Shown: positions 12,225-23,693 of the stretch, piece by piece | Numbering within the stretch: position 1 is the first letter of the stretch | How the letters are laid out: every line of letters starts with the position of its first letter | Source: Actinernus sp. WN-2022 | Taxonomy: Eukaryota; Cnidaria; Anthozoa; Actiniaria; Actinernidae | Length of the DNA: 64,000 bases | Reading direction: 5' to 3' | Assembly: GCA_030867875.1 (NCBI GenBank) | Contig: JAOWCC010000655.1 | Coordinates: 4,379,083-4,443,082 of the forward strand | Made by a program: the position numbers and the translations under genes | The notes under the pieces: generated by a model | The model's database searches: none | What the model was told of the DNA's origin: nothing | What the model saw: the letters and a program-made list of their open reading frames with translations, nothing else

Positions 12225-14038
12225 TGTATCACCCGGATATGTAATAATCAACAGGAAATGTAATGCTAACCGGCTATGTAATAAAAATCAACAGGATCTG
12301 TAATAACAACAAGATATGTAATAAAAATCAACAGGATCTGTAATAACAACAGGATATGTAATAAAAATCAACAGGATTTGTAATAAAAAGTTAACAGGAA
12401 ATGTAATACATTTTTAACCGGAAATGTAAAAAATTGTTAACAGGAATTGTAATAACAATCAACAGGAAATGTAATAACACTAGTTGGTCGAGGTAGCGTC
12501 AATCATCAATCACTCTAAGCAGTGAACAATTGCAAACAACACCTACCAATGAATGACGTCATCAGTCATGTGAGTCATTTAGTGATCACAATCAGCTTCT
12601 CAGCCTGCGCGCCAAAGATCACGTGATCAGCGCTGCGAACGTCACGTGAGTAATTCCGTGAGCACAAATATCTGCCCTTGGAACAAAACAAACAAATTGT
12701 ATGACGTCATAGAACACACGTCACATAGGCTTATCCTTATTGCACATACCTTTTTTACCGTTTTTTTTCTTAACGCAAAAAGACTCCTGGTTTCACCAAA
12801 ATATTATGTAGGCCGACTTCAAACGTCCCTTGACATAGGCTGTAGATCGTGTCAAGTTTCGTCTTCCAGGGGGCAAATTTGCTTTTTCCCGCTGTCATGT
12901 TCTGCCGCTATAATTAGCGTTAGGAGGTAAGAGAAAAACCGAAATGAAGAGAGTCTTAGCCATAGTGTTACGACTTCAAAACTGGAGACATAAGACAGAG
13001 AATAACTCACCTGACGTTCGCAGCGCTGATCACGTAATATGTTACGTTGTGCAGGTTGAGAAGCTTATGTTCTAATTCGCACCCCGCTGAACCGAACATA
13101 AAACATTTATCATGTAATAAGCAACCACTTTTAGGGGTGTGTCCACACGAACCGCATGCGCCCTCTTTATTAACTATCATAAATTACACTCAATATACAT
13201 GGTGATAATCTAGAGCAATTTGAGCTCTAGAACATGCACTTTTTAGTAGTTGACAATAAACAGTGTTTAGTGAAATATGAAAATCGAGTAAATACACAAC
13301 TTATATATACCGGTTTAAACCAATAAACTGGTTACTTCAGTCTATGTAAATAACAGTAATACAGCGTTGACTTATTGTATCATGAAAATAAGTAACATTT
13401 GGCAAATTCAAATAAACTCAGTAAACGCTGCCATGCAATAATAACAGTATTATCTAGTATATTAAAGCATAAAACTGCTACAAAAATCATCTAGTAACTG
13501 AAACCATAACTTCGTTTCGAACTAGAACCATATACGAATTTATGAAAATATATAACCTTATGCTCATTGGATATTTAATTTGGAAGGCGAAGCGGCGGAC
13601 GTAGGACTCGAATGACTGTATATTACGCATATCCGACTATAGCAATGTACCACTAATGATGTATTGTTTCTAAAACAACACATACACCCCGATGGCGGGG
13701 TTACGTAACCCATGATAAATACATTTATTGTGATCACTGACTAAATGATTCACATGACTGATGACGTCATTCAGGTGATTGGTAGGTGTTGTTTGTTCAC
13801 AGCTAGAGTGATCGATACGCTATGTTATTACATTTCCTGTTGATTGTTATTACATTTCCTGTTAACTATTTTATTACATTTCCGGTTAAAAATGTATTAC
13901 ATTTCCTGTTAACTTTTTATTACAAATCCTGTTGATTTTTATTACATATCCTGTTGTTATTACATATCCTGTTGATTTTTATTACATATCCGGTTAGTAT
14001 TACATTTCCTGTTGATTATTACATATCCGGGTGATACA
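12225..14038. mobile_element. TIR DNA transposon inside BEL gag (TG..CA ends, 5-bp duplication)
   Basis: The element starts TGTATCACCCGGATATG and ends with the exact inverted copy. The target duplication is CCAGC at 12220-12224 and 14039-14043. The terminal inverted repeats are long (about 310-370 bp with small indels), built largely of repeats around caacaggaaatgtaata, and reach the matching segments atgacgtcat...gtgatcac near 12.55-12.59 and 13.73-13.79 kb. A second, inner inverted repeat lies at about 12592-13063 (gatcagcgctgcgaacgtca). No transposase was found, so it is non-autonomous. A 5-bp duplication with TGT..ACA ends is what Ginger-type or integrase-like transposases make, but the family assignment is only a guess. 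Confidence 0.85.
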
Positions 14039-14043
14039 CCAGC

Positions 14044-14800
14044 TAGCTCTTCGCGTTCTGAAGCAGAGATTTGGGCAAAATCCCATTTTCATCCAAGCCT
14101 TAAAATCCTCTGTTATTGCTGGACCAAAGATTAGAACTAATGACAATGCCGCCCTTATGACCTTCTCTGATAAGGTCGAGAACTGTTTTTGGTCTATGAT
14201 TGAGCTGCATTCATACGAACTGGACTGTACCGCTAATCTGCGACATATCTATGATCGTTTGCCGGATCCACTTCAAAGGAAGTGGAGAAAACAGGCGAAG
14301 CTGTATCGTGAAAGGTCACAAGGAAGAGAGCCCACATCGAAGGAGCTATCAGAATTCATTACAGCAGAATCGCAGACGGAAAATGACCCGGTGTATGGGA
14401 GTAATACCACAAGCTCTGGTACAAACACCATGGCCAAAGATAACTACAGCAACAAAGGCAAGAGACGACAGCCAACAGCCGGAGTGACGGTAGGAACAAG
14501 AGTCACCACTCTATCAATCCAGCTCTTATCGGGAAATGACAAGGGTAGTCGAAGCAATAACGCCCAGCACAATCAGAGAGAGGGCTGTACGGTCTGCAAC
14601 AAGGGTGACCACAAAATCCTGTCCTATTTTTCCCACTAAGAGCTTGAATTGGCGGCGGAGATTTGTAAAGTTTAACTGACTGTGTTACCGGTGCCTGTCT
14701 GCACTCCATCAGCAGAGAGAATGTCAAGTAGAGAAGGGGTGTAAGAAGGAAGATTGTCGCTGTCCGATGACTCATCACACTCTTCTTCACATTGTTATGA
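14044..14800 (+). pseudogene. gag: BEL/Pao gag, 3' part with zinc knuckles
   Basis: This continues the gag frame in phase with 12224 once the inserted transposon and one CCAGC copy are discounted. It begins LALRVLKQRFGQNP, the usual BEL gag segment after the core. The first zinc knuckle, CTVCNKGDH, ends in a premature TAA at 14637. A second knuckle (CYRCLSALHQQREC) follows in another frame up to about 14780. Frameshifts therefore separate it from pol. Confidence 0.7.
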
Positions 14801-14815
14801 AGCCGAAAGATAACG

Positions 14816-15891
14816 ATGATAACATGGAAGAGAAAAAATAAAGCAACCTCTCAATTTGAGGATTTGCCGGAGCATGCAACCATGGAAAGTGGCCCCCAAA
14901 CAAACTTTGTACTGTTAAAGGTAGTACCATTATGTGTAGTCGCTGAAAACGGAGAGACTGTTACAAATTATGGTCTTCTAGATACTGCTGCAGTGAGTTC
15001 CATGATTACCTCGCAACTAGCGCAGAGACTAAAATTGCAGGGCGTTTCAGAAAGGGTCAATATTACTACTGTAGTACAGAGCAACTACGAATGTGAACTG
15101 CCTAGGGTGCGATTTCAAATTGCCCCAACTGGGCAAGAGAGTCCGAGTTTTTTCAGTTTACCATGCGTTAGTAGTGGACGATTTGCATATTTCAGATCAA
15201 TACTGTCCAAATCAACTAGATCGGTTTGGAGTTACCAAATGCATGTGGATGTGAAGAAGGTCTCGGTTCTGATCGGCCAGGATGTGCCACAGGCGCACAT
15301 AGTGCTGAACTATTGCTGGAGAGACGATTCACATCATCAGCCATATGGAATGAAGACTCCGTTTGCATGGTGTGTAGCAGGGCCGACAGATGGCAAGAGG
15401 AGGACAATAAGCCTATTGCGCTCTCAATTTTCGATGGTGTACACGATGGCCAGGACACAGACATTGCACCAACAAGTTGAAATGTTGGAAGAACATGGGT
15501 TTAGAAATGATGATGAAAGCGCTAACAGTGTCGAGGACTTAAGAGCTCCAGAGATGTTAGAGAGTACAACGAGACACAAAAATGGAAGATATGAGGTAGG
15601 GCTCGTATGGAGAAATGAATATCCACATCTCCCTAACAATAGAAAAGACTTCAGCAGATGATTATGAATGAGTACAGCGAAAAGGGATATGCAAAGAAAC
15701 TGTCAGATGAAGAGGCGAAACAGACGGGTAAGAAAACTTGGTATCTCCCGCATCATGGTGTGATCAACCCAAACAAGTCTAAAGTAAGGGTTGTTTACGA
15801 TGCTGCAGCCGAATATGGAGGTACATCGCTGAACAAAGAGTTGCTACAAGGTCTACAACTCAATAACACACTCATTGGGGTGTTGATGTGA
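14816..15891 (+). pseudogene. pol: BEL/Pao protease and start of reverse transcriptase
   Basis: The frame from 14816 carries an aspartic-protease-like segment with LLDTAAVSSMI, where the usual DTG/S turn reads DTAA, then the A17-type linker VLIGQDVPQAH and GMKTPFAWCVAGP. A frameshift near 15658 leads into the RT fingers ([33 protein letters not shown]). An in-frame TGA at 15889 breaks the RT. The order and wording are those of BEL/Pao pol. Confidence 0.8.
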
Positions 15892-16560
15892 TTCAGAAAA
15901 GAGAAGGTAGCAGTTGCTTCCGACTTTAAAAGTATGTTTCACTGGGTGGCCTGCGTGTACGTAGAGGAAGAGACTGATGCTGTCCGTTTCCTGTGGTGGA
16001 GTGAAGGCATAAATGAACCTCCAAGTGATCACAAGATGACGGTGCATCTATTTGGCAAGGCGGATTCACCTTGCATCGCAGCCTGGGCATTAAAGCAAAC
16101 TGCCATACACAATGAAGTTGAATTTGGCAAGGAAGTGTCTCAAGTAGTTAGTAGGCATTTCTACGTGGATGACTGCCTCCTTTCGACGCCTACAGCACAG
16201 CAAGCAGTTAGCTCATCAGTTGACACAGATGTTACAGAAAGGGAACTTTAGACTGACCAAATTTGTCTCTAATGACAAGGAGGTATTACCTGCCATTCCT
16301 GCAGAAGAACGCACGATAAAGAATCTTGACTTAGATAAGCTTCCAGTAGAGCGAGCACTCGGAGTGCAATGGGATATCGATACTGACAGGTTTGGAGTTA
16401 AGGTATCACAAGCGCAGAAACGGTTTGATGACAACACCAGTAGAGGATGCTTGTCCATTTTAAGCTCAACGTTTGATCCGCTTGGTATAGTCGGACCGGT
16501 CTTACTGCCAGCAAAGAGAGTTATGCAGAAGACGTGGCAGTTGAAACTTGAGGCGATACT
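15892..16560 (+). pseudogene. pol: BEL/Pao reverse transcriptase palm and thumb
   Basis: The first palm aspartate is in ASDFKSMFHW, and the catalytic box reads FYVDDCLLS at about 16160-16186. A frameshift near 16200 moves the frame to the one from 16169, which continues LTKFVSNDKEVL and LGVQWDIDTD through STFDPLGIVGPVLLPAKR, the conserved BEL segment between RT and RNase H. After TWQLKLE the sequence jumps to integrase-end sequence, so RNase H and the integrase core are deleted. Confidence 0.8.
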
Positions 16561-17093
16561 GGGAGAGTGCCTAGCAGAAGAAAAAGTTGTTGCAAAAGCC
16601 CTAACTGAGGTGGAATCAATTCTCAACTCGAGACCTCTCTGTGCAGTGGCCGCCGATCCCAATGACTGCGAACCGCTGACGCCAAATCATATGTTGTTGC
16701 AGAGAGCAGTCCAGACCTTACCGCCTGGAAATTGTGTTAAAGAGGATCTCTACAATATACAGCAGAAAGAAGTGGAGACAGACGCTGCAGATTATCGCCA
16801 ACCATTTCTGGAAGAGATGGCTCAGAGAATATGTTCTCGCATTACAAGAGCAACAGAAATGGCACAGGGTCAAACGCAACACAGAGGTAGGAGACCTGGT
16901 TCTCCTAATAGATAAACACTTGCCAAGGGGACAACGGCGCTTGGGCCGTATAGTGAAAGTAACTCCAGGAAGAGATGGACTAGTGAGGACAGTGGAGGTC
17001 AAGACGGAGAGTTCTACTCTGGTGCGGCCCATTCAGAAGCTGTGCCTATTGGAAGAAGCAAGCAATCTTCATGGATTGGCAGACCGCCCATAG
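16561..17093 (+). pseudogene. pol: BEL/Pao integrase C-terminal region
   Basis: The frame continues with ALTEVESILNSRPL and ndCEPLTPNHML, which is the end of the integrase core. A frameshift near 16800-16870 leads into FWKRWLREYVLALQEQQKW, GDLVLLIDKHLPRGQRRLGR and VRPIQKLCLLE, which match the DUF5641 tail of BEL/Pao integrases. The catalytic DDE core is absent. Confidence 0.8.
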
Positions 17094-17232
17094 ACGAAGG
17101 GATGTAGAGACAGTTGCAAGTTTCGTTACGCAGAACATTGTTATTGTAATTCAATTACGAACTTGTATAGAACATTAAGGCCTTGTAGGTTAATGCTTCA
17201 CAATGTTGCGCATGAGGTGGGGTATAGCGGCC

Positions 17233-17528
17233 TTAACGCGTACTATACGCGTTGCCCACGATCACGTGAACATATCCCGGTGTTCACGTGCTCAGTTATT
17301 TTACTGACTAGACTATAGACAGTTGTTGTAAGGATTGAAGCGAGCGAGAAGTTCCCACTGAAGTTACGACGAGCGACCAAGGTTTATGTGGTAAACTGTT
17401 GAGTTTATGTCGATAGCTGTAAGGAGCTAAAGAGCCAATAAATAGTTAAACTATTTGTAAGTACCGTCAACTCGTGCGAAACCTGAAAGCTGATCAATTG
17501 GGACGATCAGGATAAAAAAATTCCTACA
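17233..17528 (+). repeat. BEL/Pao 3' LTR
   Basis: This is the partner of 10457-10745. It is preceded by the purine-rich gaggtggggtatag (about 17213-17227), a plausible polypurine tract. It ends ttcctaca and is followed by the CAAGTT duplication. Confidence 0.8.
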
Positions 17529-17577
17529 CAAGTTTTGTATTAATTAGATGTAATGGGGAATTGGATAAACTAGTTAC

Positions 17578-17697
17578 CTTGTATCTTTATTTCCCCTGTT
17601 TCCTTTATCATCTTCTTCCAACTGCCCTCAAATTGTTCCCATTCTTCTAACAACTTGCTATAGTATGCTTCGTCAGAATCCATTGAGTCTAACTTTA
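17578..17697 (-). pseudogene. DZIP3-like HEPN exon, downstream half
   Basis: On the minus strand this reads LDSMDSDEAYYSKLLEEWEQ and on to KIQ, in phase with the other exon half at 24789-25081 across the Harbinger element. The exon ends at AAG|GTAACT, a good splice donor (17577-17576), leaving one base (G) of a split codon. Acidic residues and a tryptophan in this place are normal for the segment after the HEPN core in DZIP3-like cnidarian proteins, from memory. TTA (17695-17697) is the Harbinger target duplication. Confidence 0.65.
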
Positions 17698-17852
17698 AGC
17701 CCCGGCTAAACGGTCAAACATTTTCATCCAACATCGTAATGGAACGTCAAATTGAACATTTCACTGAAGTGGCTAAACGGTCACACAATGTTTGATCGTT
17801 TAGCCGCCTGCTCATCAAACATCTTACAAAACTGAGCCCGCAGAACGTTTTT

Positions 17853-19196
17853 GTGGTAGGTACCGCTGAATCTCAATGTTGCAATTTGTCGGGTGTTACA
17901 AATGTATCCAAGATGGCGGCTGTATTTGGACAAAGAGAGCGAGCTGTAGCGTGTGTAGTCGCTTTCCTTTTGTTGGAAGATGAGAAAAAAAACCATGAGA
18001 AGTCATCTACAAGGCAGTGGATGTTAAAAAGAAAAGATAAAGGAGCTTTCAACAACATTATCCGTGAGTTATCGTGTGAAGACACGCAGGCTTTTAAAGA
18101 AATGATGCGAATGTCTGTTTACCAGTTTAGAGAGCTCGTAGACGTTTTGCAGCAAAGAATTTCAAAGAGAGATACGCTAATGAGAGAGGCCATTTCTCCT
18201 AGCGAACGGGTAGCGCTAACCCTAAGGTTTTTTGCCACTGGAGAGTCGTTCAGGAGTCTGCACTACCAATTCAGGATCAGTCGGGAAGCCATCTCGTATA
18301 TCGTTATTGAAGTTGCCGAGGCGATTTACGAGACAATGGGCGCAGAGTTCTTGTCCGTCCCTTCTAACATCGAAACATGGCAAAAGATTGCAGAAGAGTT
18401 CGAGGACAGGTGGAATTATCCGTTGTGTTTAGGAGCGCTAGATGGCAAACACATTGTGATGCAGCCTCCAACAGGAGCCGGGTCATACTTTTACAATTAT
18501 AAAGGTACGCATTCTATTGTGCTTCTCCTCTTAGCATCTGCGGATTACAAGTGCCTATATGCAGATGTTGGCACTAATGGGAGGGTATCAGATGGAGGCA
18601 TTTGGAACAACAGTACACTATTACAGTCAATTCTTGAATGTAAATTAAATGTGCCTCCTCCCAAAAAGTTGCACGGTGGAAGAGGCCCTTTACCTCATGT
18701 GATTGTTGCTGATGATGCTTTTGCCCTAAAACCATTCGTAATGAAACCCTATCCCCAGAAAGACCTTGATCTCTCCAGGAGAATTTATAACTATAGACAT
18801 TCCCGTGCAAGGAGAATATCAGAGAATGTGTTTGGCATCTTGGCCAATCGCTGGAGGATTTTGAGGTCACCAATTGCGTTAGAACCTGAAAAGATTCAGA
18901 CAGTGGTGATGGCAATCCTCACTCTCCACAACTGGCTACGATCTGGACCATCACACAGTGTTTATACACCTCCTGGGCTAATTGATCAGGAAGACACATC
19001 AACTGGCATTATCATCCCAGGAAGTTGGAGGAATGATGGAAATATGTCCTCACTCATTCCACTCTCTGCACAAGCTACTGGTAACAACTGCACTCTTGAT
19101 GCAAAGTGGGCCAGAGAAGAGTTTAAAGAATACTTCTGTAATGAGGGTTCTGTAACTTGGCAATGGAAGCTTTGCATGGAGAGTTCTTCATTGTAA
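17853..19196 (+). CDS. Harbinger transposase (HARBI1-like nuclease)
   Basis: The frame is 447 codons without a stop. It is a DDE superfamily endonuclease that cuts the element ends and inserts at TTA-type targets in the nucleus. The catalytic triad is visible: D197 in LGALDGKHI, D287/D288 in VIVADDAF and E324 in RRISENVFGILANRW, giving the usual spacing of about 36 residues between the second D and E. The N-terminal part has the helix-turn-helix-like region LTLRFFATGESFRSLHYQFR typical of the family. The likelier start is the second Met (17913), in an aagATGGCGG context, giving about 427 residues. The length is normal for HARBI1-like proteins. It depends on the MADF partner for nuclear import and DNA binding, by analogy with studied Harbingers. 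Confidence 0.95.
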   Translation: MVGTAESQCCNLSGVTNVSKMAAVFGQRERAVACVVAFLLLEDEKKNHEKSSTRQWMLKRKDKGAFNNIIRELSCEDTQAFKEMMRMSVYQFRELVDVLQQRISKRDTLMREAISPSERVALTLRFFATGESFRSLHYQFRISREAISYIVIEVAEAIYETMGAEFLSVPSNIETWQKIAEEFEDRWNYPLCLGALDGKHIVMQPPTGAGSYFYNYKGTHSIVLLLLASADYKCLYADVGTNGRVSDGGIWNNSTLLQSILECKLNVPPPKKLHGGRGPLPHVIVADDAFALKPFVMKPYPQKDLDLSRRIYNYRHSRARRISENVFGILANRWRILRSPIALEPEKIQTVVMAILTLHNWLRSGPSHSVYTPPGLIDQEDTSTGIIIPGSWRNDGNMSSLIPLSAQATGNNCTLDAKWAREEFKEYFCNEGSVTWQWKLCMESSSL

Positions 19197-22100
19197 ATTT
19201 AAAGGTTCAATAGGCCTTCCCAATGAAATGTTTGTCAGTCTGTCAGAAAAAAAAAGTGATTGATGTTATGAATCTTATCTTCCTCCAGGGAGGGGGGGGG
19301 GGGGGGCATTCCTGGGCATTTGACCATGTACATTTTCCCCATCCATGAGATTTTGACAGCCATGCTAACTTGAGGGTGGGAAATTTGAGAAATACAGCAT
19401 CTTGGAGAAGTTGAGGTCTCTTTAAATTTGGCCAACAAACCTATCTTGAATTTGGTTTCTTTATTTCAAGTCATGGTGTATCATGCACTGTTGTTATTAA
19501 CGTTACGTAAAATGAAGGTCCCAACTTCAATAACGGGGACATACTAGAAATACTGACCACGTAAACAAATATCTGACAGTGACAACTCTCACAGTCAGTA
19601 AAGAAATTGGCTTGGCAAGATGTTCTAGGGCTCACTAATGAATGAGACCTCAACTTCTTAATTATAACCACACTACACCTGGTTGATAGAATTTAAGCAA
19701 GTTATTAAAAACGATAAACAGGTAGGGATTATGACCACTGTGATAGCCCCAGGTTGGGATTTTGATCAGAGGACTCAAAATGCCTGCCTCCCCCCCCCCC
19801 CCCCCCCCAAAAAAGGGGAAGATGTTGATAATTTTTCCTCAACTACTGGTTCCTCTTACTACTAGTTGTGGATTGACAATTCACATGAGAAAAGCAAGGA
19901 ACTAAAATGTAAAGAGATCAGGAAAGAGGTGCAGTTATGAAATTATTCTTCAATCTTTTTTTTACTTTTCCAAAGAAATGGGTTGGTCGGGTGATGGTAA
20001 AACAAAACATTTTATTGGGATGGCCATCAATCATACTTTAATACTTTTATTCATATCACTAAGTGATAGTACCATACATGTATGTAGCTGTGTAGAAAAA
20101 GAAAACAAATACATGGTATGAAAAGTATTTTTTACAACAAATGTGCAGCTTTTTGTTTTCTGATTTACTGATTTAATACCATTGGAAATAAGAGGTTGAT
20201 GATTGGAATGACATAAATCCCCCCAAAAAGGATCATTAACCCTTGAAGTCACTTTCATAGGACTCCCAATAACCGATTGTCGGCTGGTTTACAGCAAGCA
20301 AAACAAAGCAAGCCAATGCCATTTTAATAAACACATATACAAAACCATTGAAAGAAAAAAAGGGGTAGGGTGTGCAAGATACCCTGCAAGGGGCTAATTA
20401 AAAGCTTGTATACCCTATATATGTATTTAAAGTGTTCTCAAGGTTTGTTTCCACCAGATTAAGAGTAAATAATTTTGATTTGATACACCACTTTCTTAAA
20501 CAGTTTCAGATTAGAAATTATGAATGAAGGAATTGAATATTTACTGATTGAAAGTCATGCAACAACAATATTCAAGTACCAGAGTAAGACTAGAAAATTG
20601 AAAGCATACATAATTGAAAGTCACATGAAAGTATTCATTTATCCATGTTAAGAATCAACCTCATTCGCCATTTTGGTTTGATTTGTTTTCAGGGGGATGG
20701 GAGGGGATGACAGAGTTTGATACATGTACAAAGTTTTGAAGGAAAACACTTGTCTAGATTTGTTTCAAAACCTAAAGGGACAAAAATAAGGGATAAAATC
20801 TCCAGAAGCAAAATCAATGTCACAAACGACACCCCCCCCCCCTCCCTACCTGAAAAAAAAAAGATAAAAAGGGGTCCTTTCTGAAATTTCAGGCCTTCCT
20901 CACAAAATCAAATGGGCAATCCTACACGTACTTGGGGTTGGATCACAGAGTAGGTGCTTAGCTATCAACGATGTAGTGAAATTAGACTGAAGCACAACAT
21001 TTTTTTATTGTTATTCAAGCCTTGCACTTTTTTGGTTTCATCATTAAATTGTAAATAATATAGCATCATGTTATGGCTGTTTTTGCAGCTATTAACAGCT
21101 TTCCTTATTCGAGGAGATAACTGAATCGAATTGCAAGTCAATCTATTCCAATGACAAATTATGCATTTGAAAACTGAACTCTAATCTTGGGTAGTAAATT
21201 AGCTTTGACCAGACTAGAAAACATGTTTCGGTCTATTTCAAGATACAGAGTTACAAAGATTCAAAGTTTTTTTAAATTTAACTGTAGAATAATAATTTTG
21301 TTATTGTAATGCTGTTGTAAATAATATTGATACACTATAACTTGTATATTGTATCAACCAGTATGACCAAGCAAGACAGACTACTCCTATGTTTAGCCTG
21401 GCTGATTTGATCTAAGATATATTTTCATGCTGTACAATATATGTTTTCAAAACTGCAAAATTAATGATTCTCATTCATAAAAATATATCACTCTTGTGAG
21501 TATAGTTGAAATGTTATGCCTGAAATTGAAACATCCAGATTGGATGGAAAAAGGAATCATTCCAACAAGGTTTTGGAGCTCCACATGGTCATGCCATTTT
21601 TCACTGTAGCACCTAACCACAACACTTTTCTAGAGAACAATGCATGTCAGATAGAGAAGTCAAACAAAACCAAAATAACGGCCACTGTTGGGCTGTGTAG
21701 AGAGGAGTGTGCAGTCGAGTGGTACTAAAATTCATTCAACAGAAAAATTATTTGGCAAGACAGCATTTTTCTGACTACAATAAATTTGACTCTTTATGAA
21801 CAAAGAAATAATTACAGCTACATGAACAAGCGATAAAATTATGGAAACAGACAAACAAAATTAGCAAATTTTACTCAATAACTAGCAGCTTTAAAAAATA
21901 AACCACAAAAATATTCATGTCATATTATTTTGTTCTGCAATATAGTCATAGATCACTTTAGTGTTGAATATATGTTAGCACTGCTGTAGTAGATAGCTGA
22001 ACTTTCATCTACTGGCTGTTATTTTGGTTTAGGTTGCATTCCCTGCAAAGGGTCTATTATCTGAAGGAAAACATTTTATTCAATTGTTGTTAGCTTTAGT

Positions 22101-22228
22101 AATGCATTTATCATCAGATAAAATATAAGGACAAAAATACATAACTCCCATTATTACATCCTACTGTTGCAAATATATTTACCATGTTTTCACAAAAGGA
22201 GCCCTAGAACCTAAGACCCACTTTTGTT
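19197..22228. other. Harbinger interior filler, no gene seen
   Basis: AT-rich DNA between the two Harbinger genes. It holds long G or C runs (about 19289-19306, 19790-19808 and 20830-20841) and short open frames with no recognisable content. No third Harbinger gene was detected. Confidence 0.5.
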
Positions 22229-22720
22229 AAAACATGGTAGATCTTGTGTGCCTTTAGCTTTAAAAGCCAGTAACTTGTGTTTTATGCTGTTTTCGTGAAA
22301 GGGCAAATGACAGTTTAAGATTTTTTTGGCCTTTCTATCCCATAATTTACTTGTTAGATCTATCCCATAATTTCTTTATTTGAGAGCTAGAGGTTAGGCT
22401 TAGGTTAGAAAAAGGCCATGTTCTGGTATCTTTACTCAAACTATAGCAAAATTCCATCAATTAAACGCAATATACATTAAGAGAATGTTGTATTGCCGTA
22501 TAGTGCATCGAAATGCATTAAAAGCTCGAGTTATTCGCAAAAATGTTTGAACTAGTCCTCCACACCCCTAATCCCCCCCCCCCACCCACATAAAATACCT
22601 AGAGATGAATTATGTGGCCAGAAATTAAAGTCTTAAACTACCATTTGCCCTTTCAAGAAAACGGCAAGAACACGAGTAACTGGCTTTTAAAGCTAAAGGC
22701 ACACAAGATCTACCATGTTT
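22229..22720. repeat. Nested inverted-repeat element in Harbinger
   Basis: Left and right arms of about 90 bp are inverted copies: aaaacatggtagatcttgtg, then agctttaaaagccagt and gaaagggcaaatg. Outside each arm is a same-orientation minirepeat made of ccttagaacctaagacccc between facing cacaaaag/cttttgtg words. The interior shares ctctagctctcaaataaag (complement) with the start of the window. It is a non-autonomous element, with its exact ends uncertain. Confidence 0.6.
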
Positions 22721-23189
22721 TCACAGCCTTAGAACCTAAGACCCCCTTTTGTGAAAACATCTTGTGTGCCTTTAAGATGTGTTAAGTATTTTGTTCATCA
22801 GCCATGGGAAGTAACTTTTCACCACATTGTCTCACAGCTAGAATCAAGTACAGTGCCAAGCCAAGAATAAATATTATTTAATGAAAAGAAATTATATGCT
22901 ACACTGAAAACCTGTATGGTAGACTGTCAAAATGGCTTTTCTTGGAAAATGTGTCAATGACCTAAGTCTGTATTGCATACATTGATCTCAGTTTACAGAA
23001 CTGAAAGGCTTTTCAAATAATTTACACATCTATTAAAAAAAAACGTCTCACATGTTGCATTGTGCTTATTGCATTGCCTGTTCCAAGAGAGAAATATTTA
23101 ATAAGTAATCTTCAGTGTCTCTGTATATGTGTAATAAATATTCAGTTAAATCATTCACACGTTCTCAACACTTAAGTTGCAGTCTGAGA
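22721..23189. other. Gene-free stretch in Harbinger
   Basis: AT-rich sequence with nothing recognised. Confidence 0.35.
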
Positions 23190-23500
23190 CCCGGGGGGGG
23201 GGGGGGGGACTCTCATATAAAAGGGGTAGGGATGCTCGTCGGACATTTTCGATTTGACCCCTAAGAGGTACTAAAATGGGCATGGCTCTAGCTTATTTTG
23301 ACCCCTAAAAGATAATAAAAATGTAAATTGATAACAGCTTTCTTGTTCAATTGACACCCGACCCCTAAAAGGTACCGCTTTACATAAAAATGTCTGTTTG
23401 ATGGTGGATACCCTAAGTGGTACCAAGCTCCTGATTTTGACCCCTAAAAGGTACGACGAGCATCCATGTACCCCTCACATAAGGGAGTTCCCCCCGGGCA
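23190..23500. mobile_element. Poly-G TIR element with tandem ggtac units
   Basis: The left end (CCC, a G run, actctcatataaaagggg) and the right end (cccctcacataagggag, then ccccccggg) are inverted relatives. The interior repeats tttgacccctaaaaggta-like units about five times. It resembles 7594-8150 in design. No clear target duplication was found. Confidence 0.55.
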
Positions 23501-23693
23501 TGAGGCAACATGTAAAACGGAACTCCGGTTCAGTACATGACAATACTGAAATTATGATTGAGACACTTCAAAATTATAAACCATTAACAGCTTTATTAAA
23601 CTGGCACATATAATAACATCCAATGAAACGTTATTTGGTAGTACAGCAAGAAAGCAAAAGGTCAAGGAAAGAAAAAACAGCTACATGTATTCA

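Larger units (their letters stand above)
10451..17534 (+). mobile_element. BEL/Pao LTR retrotransposon, defective
   Basis: The element has near-identical LTRs (10457-10745 and 17233-17528) and a flanking CAAGTT duplication at 10451-10456 and 17529-17534 (up to 8 bp if CAAGTTTT is counted). Between them lie gag, zinc knuckles, protease, RT and integrase-end sequences typed as BEL/Pao by the DUF1759-like gag, the A17-type protease region and the DUF5641-like integrase tail. It is dead: several in-frame stops and frameshifts, a deletion removing RNase H and most of integrase, and a 1.8-kb transposon inside gag. On the opposite strand it lies inside the proposed HEPN-TPR intron, about 40 bp past the HEPN exon's splice donor. 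Confidence 0.9.

Noticed and set aside
16216..16662. 148-codon minus-strand frame within BEL pol
   Set aside because: Antisense shadow of the RT/integrase region.
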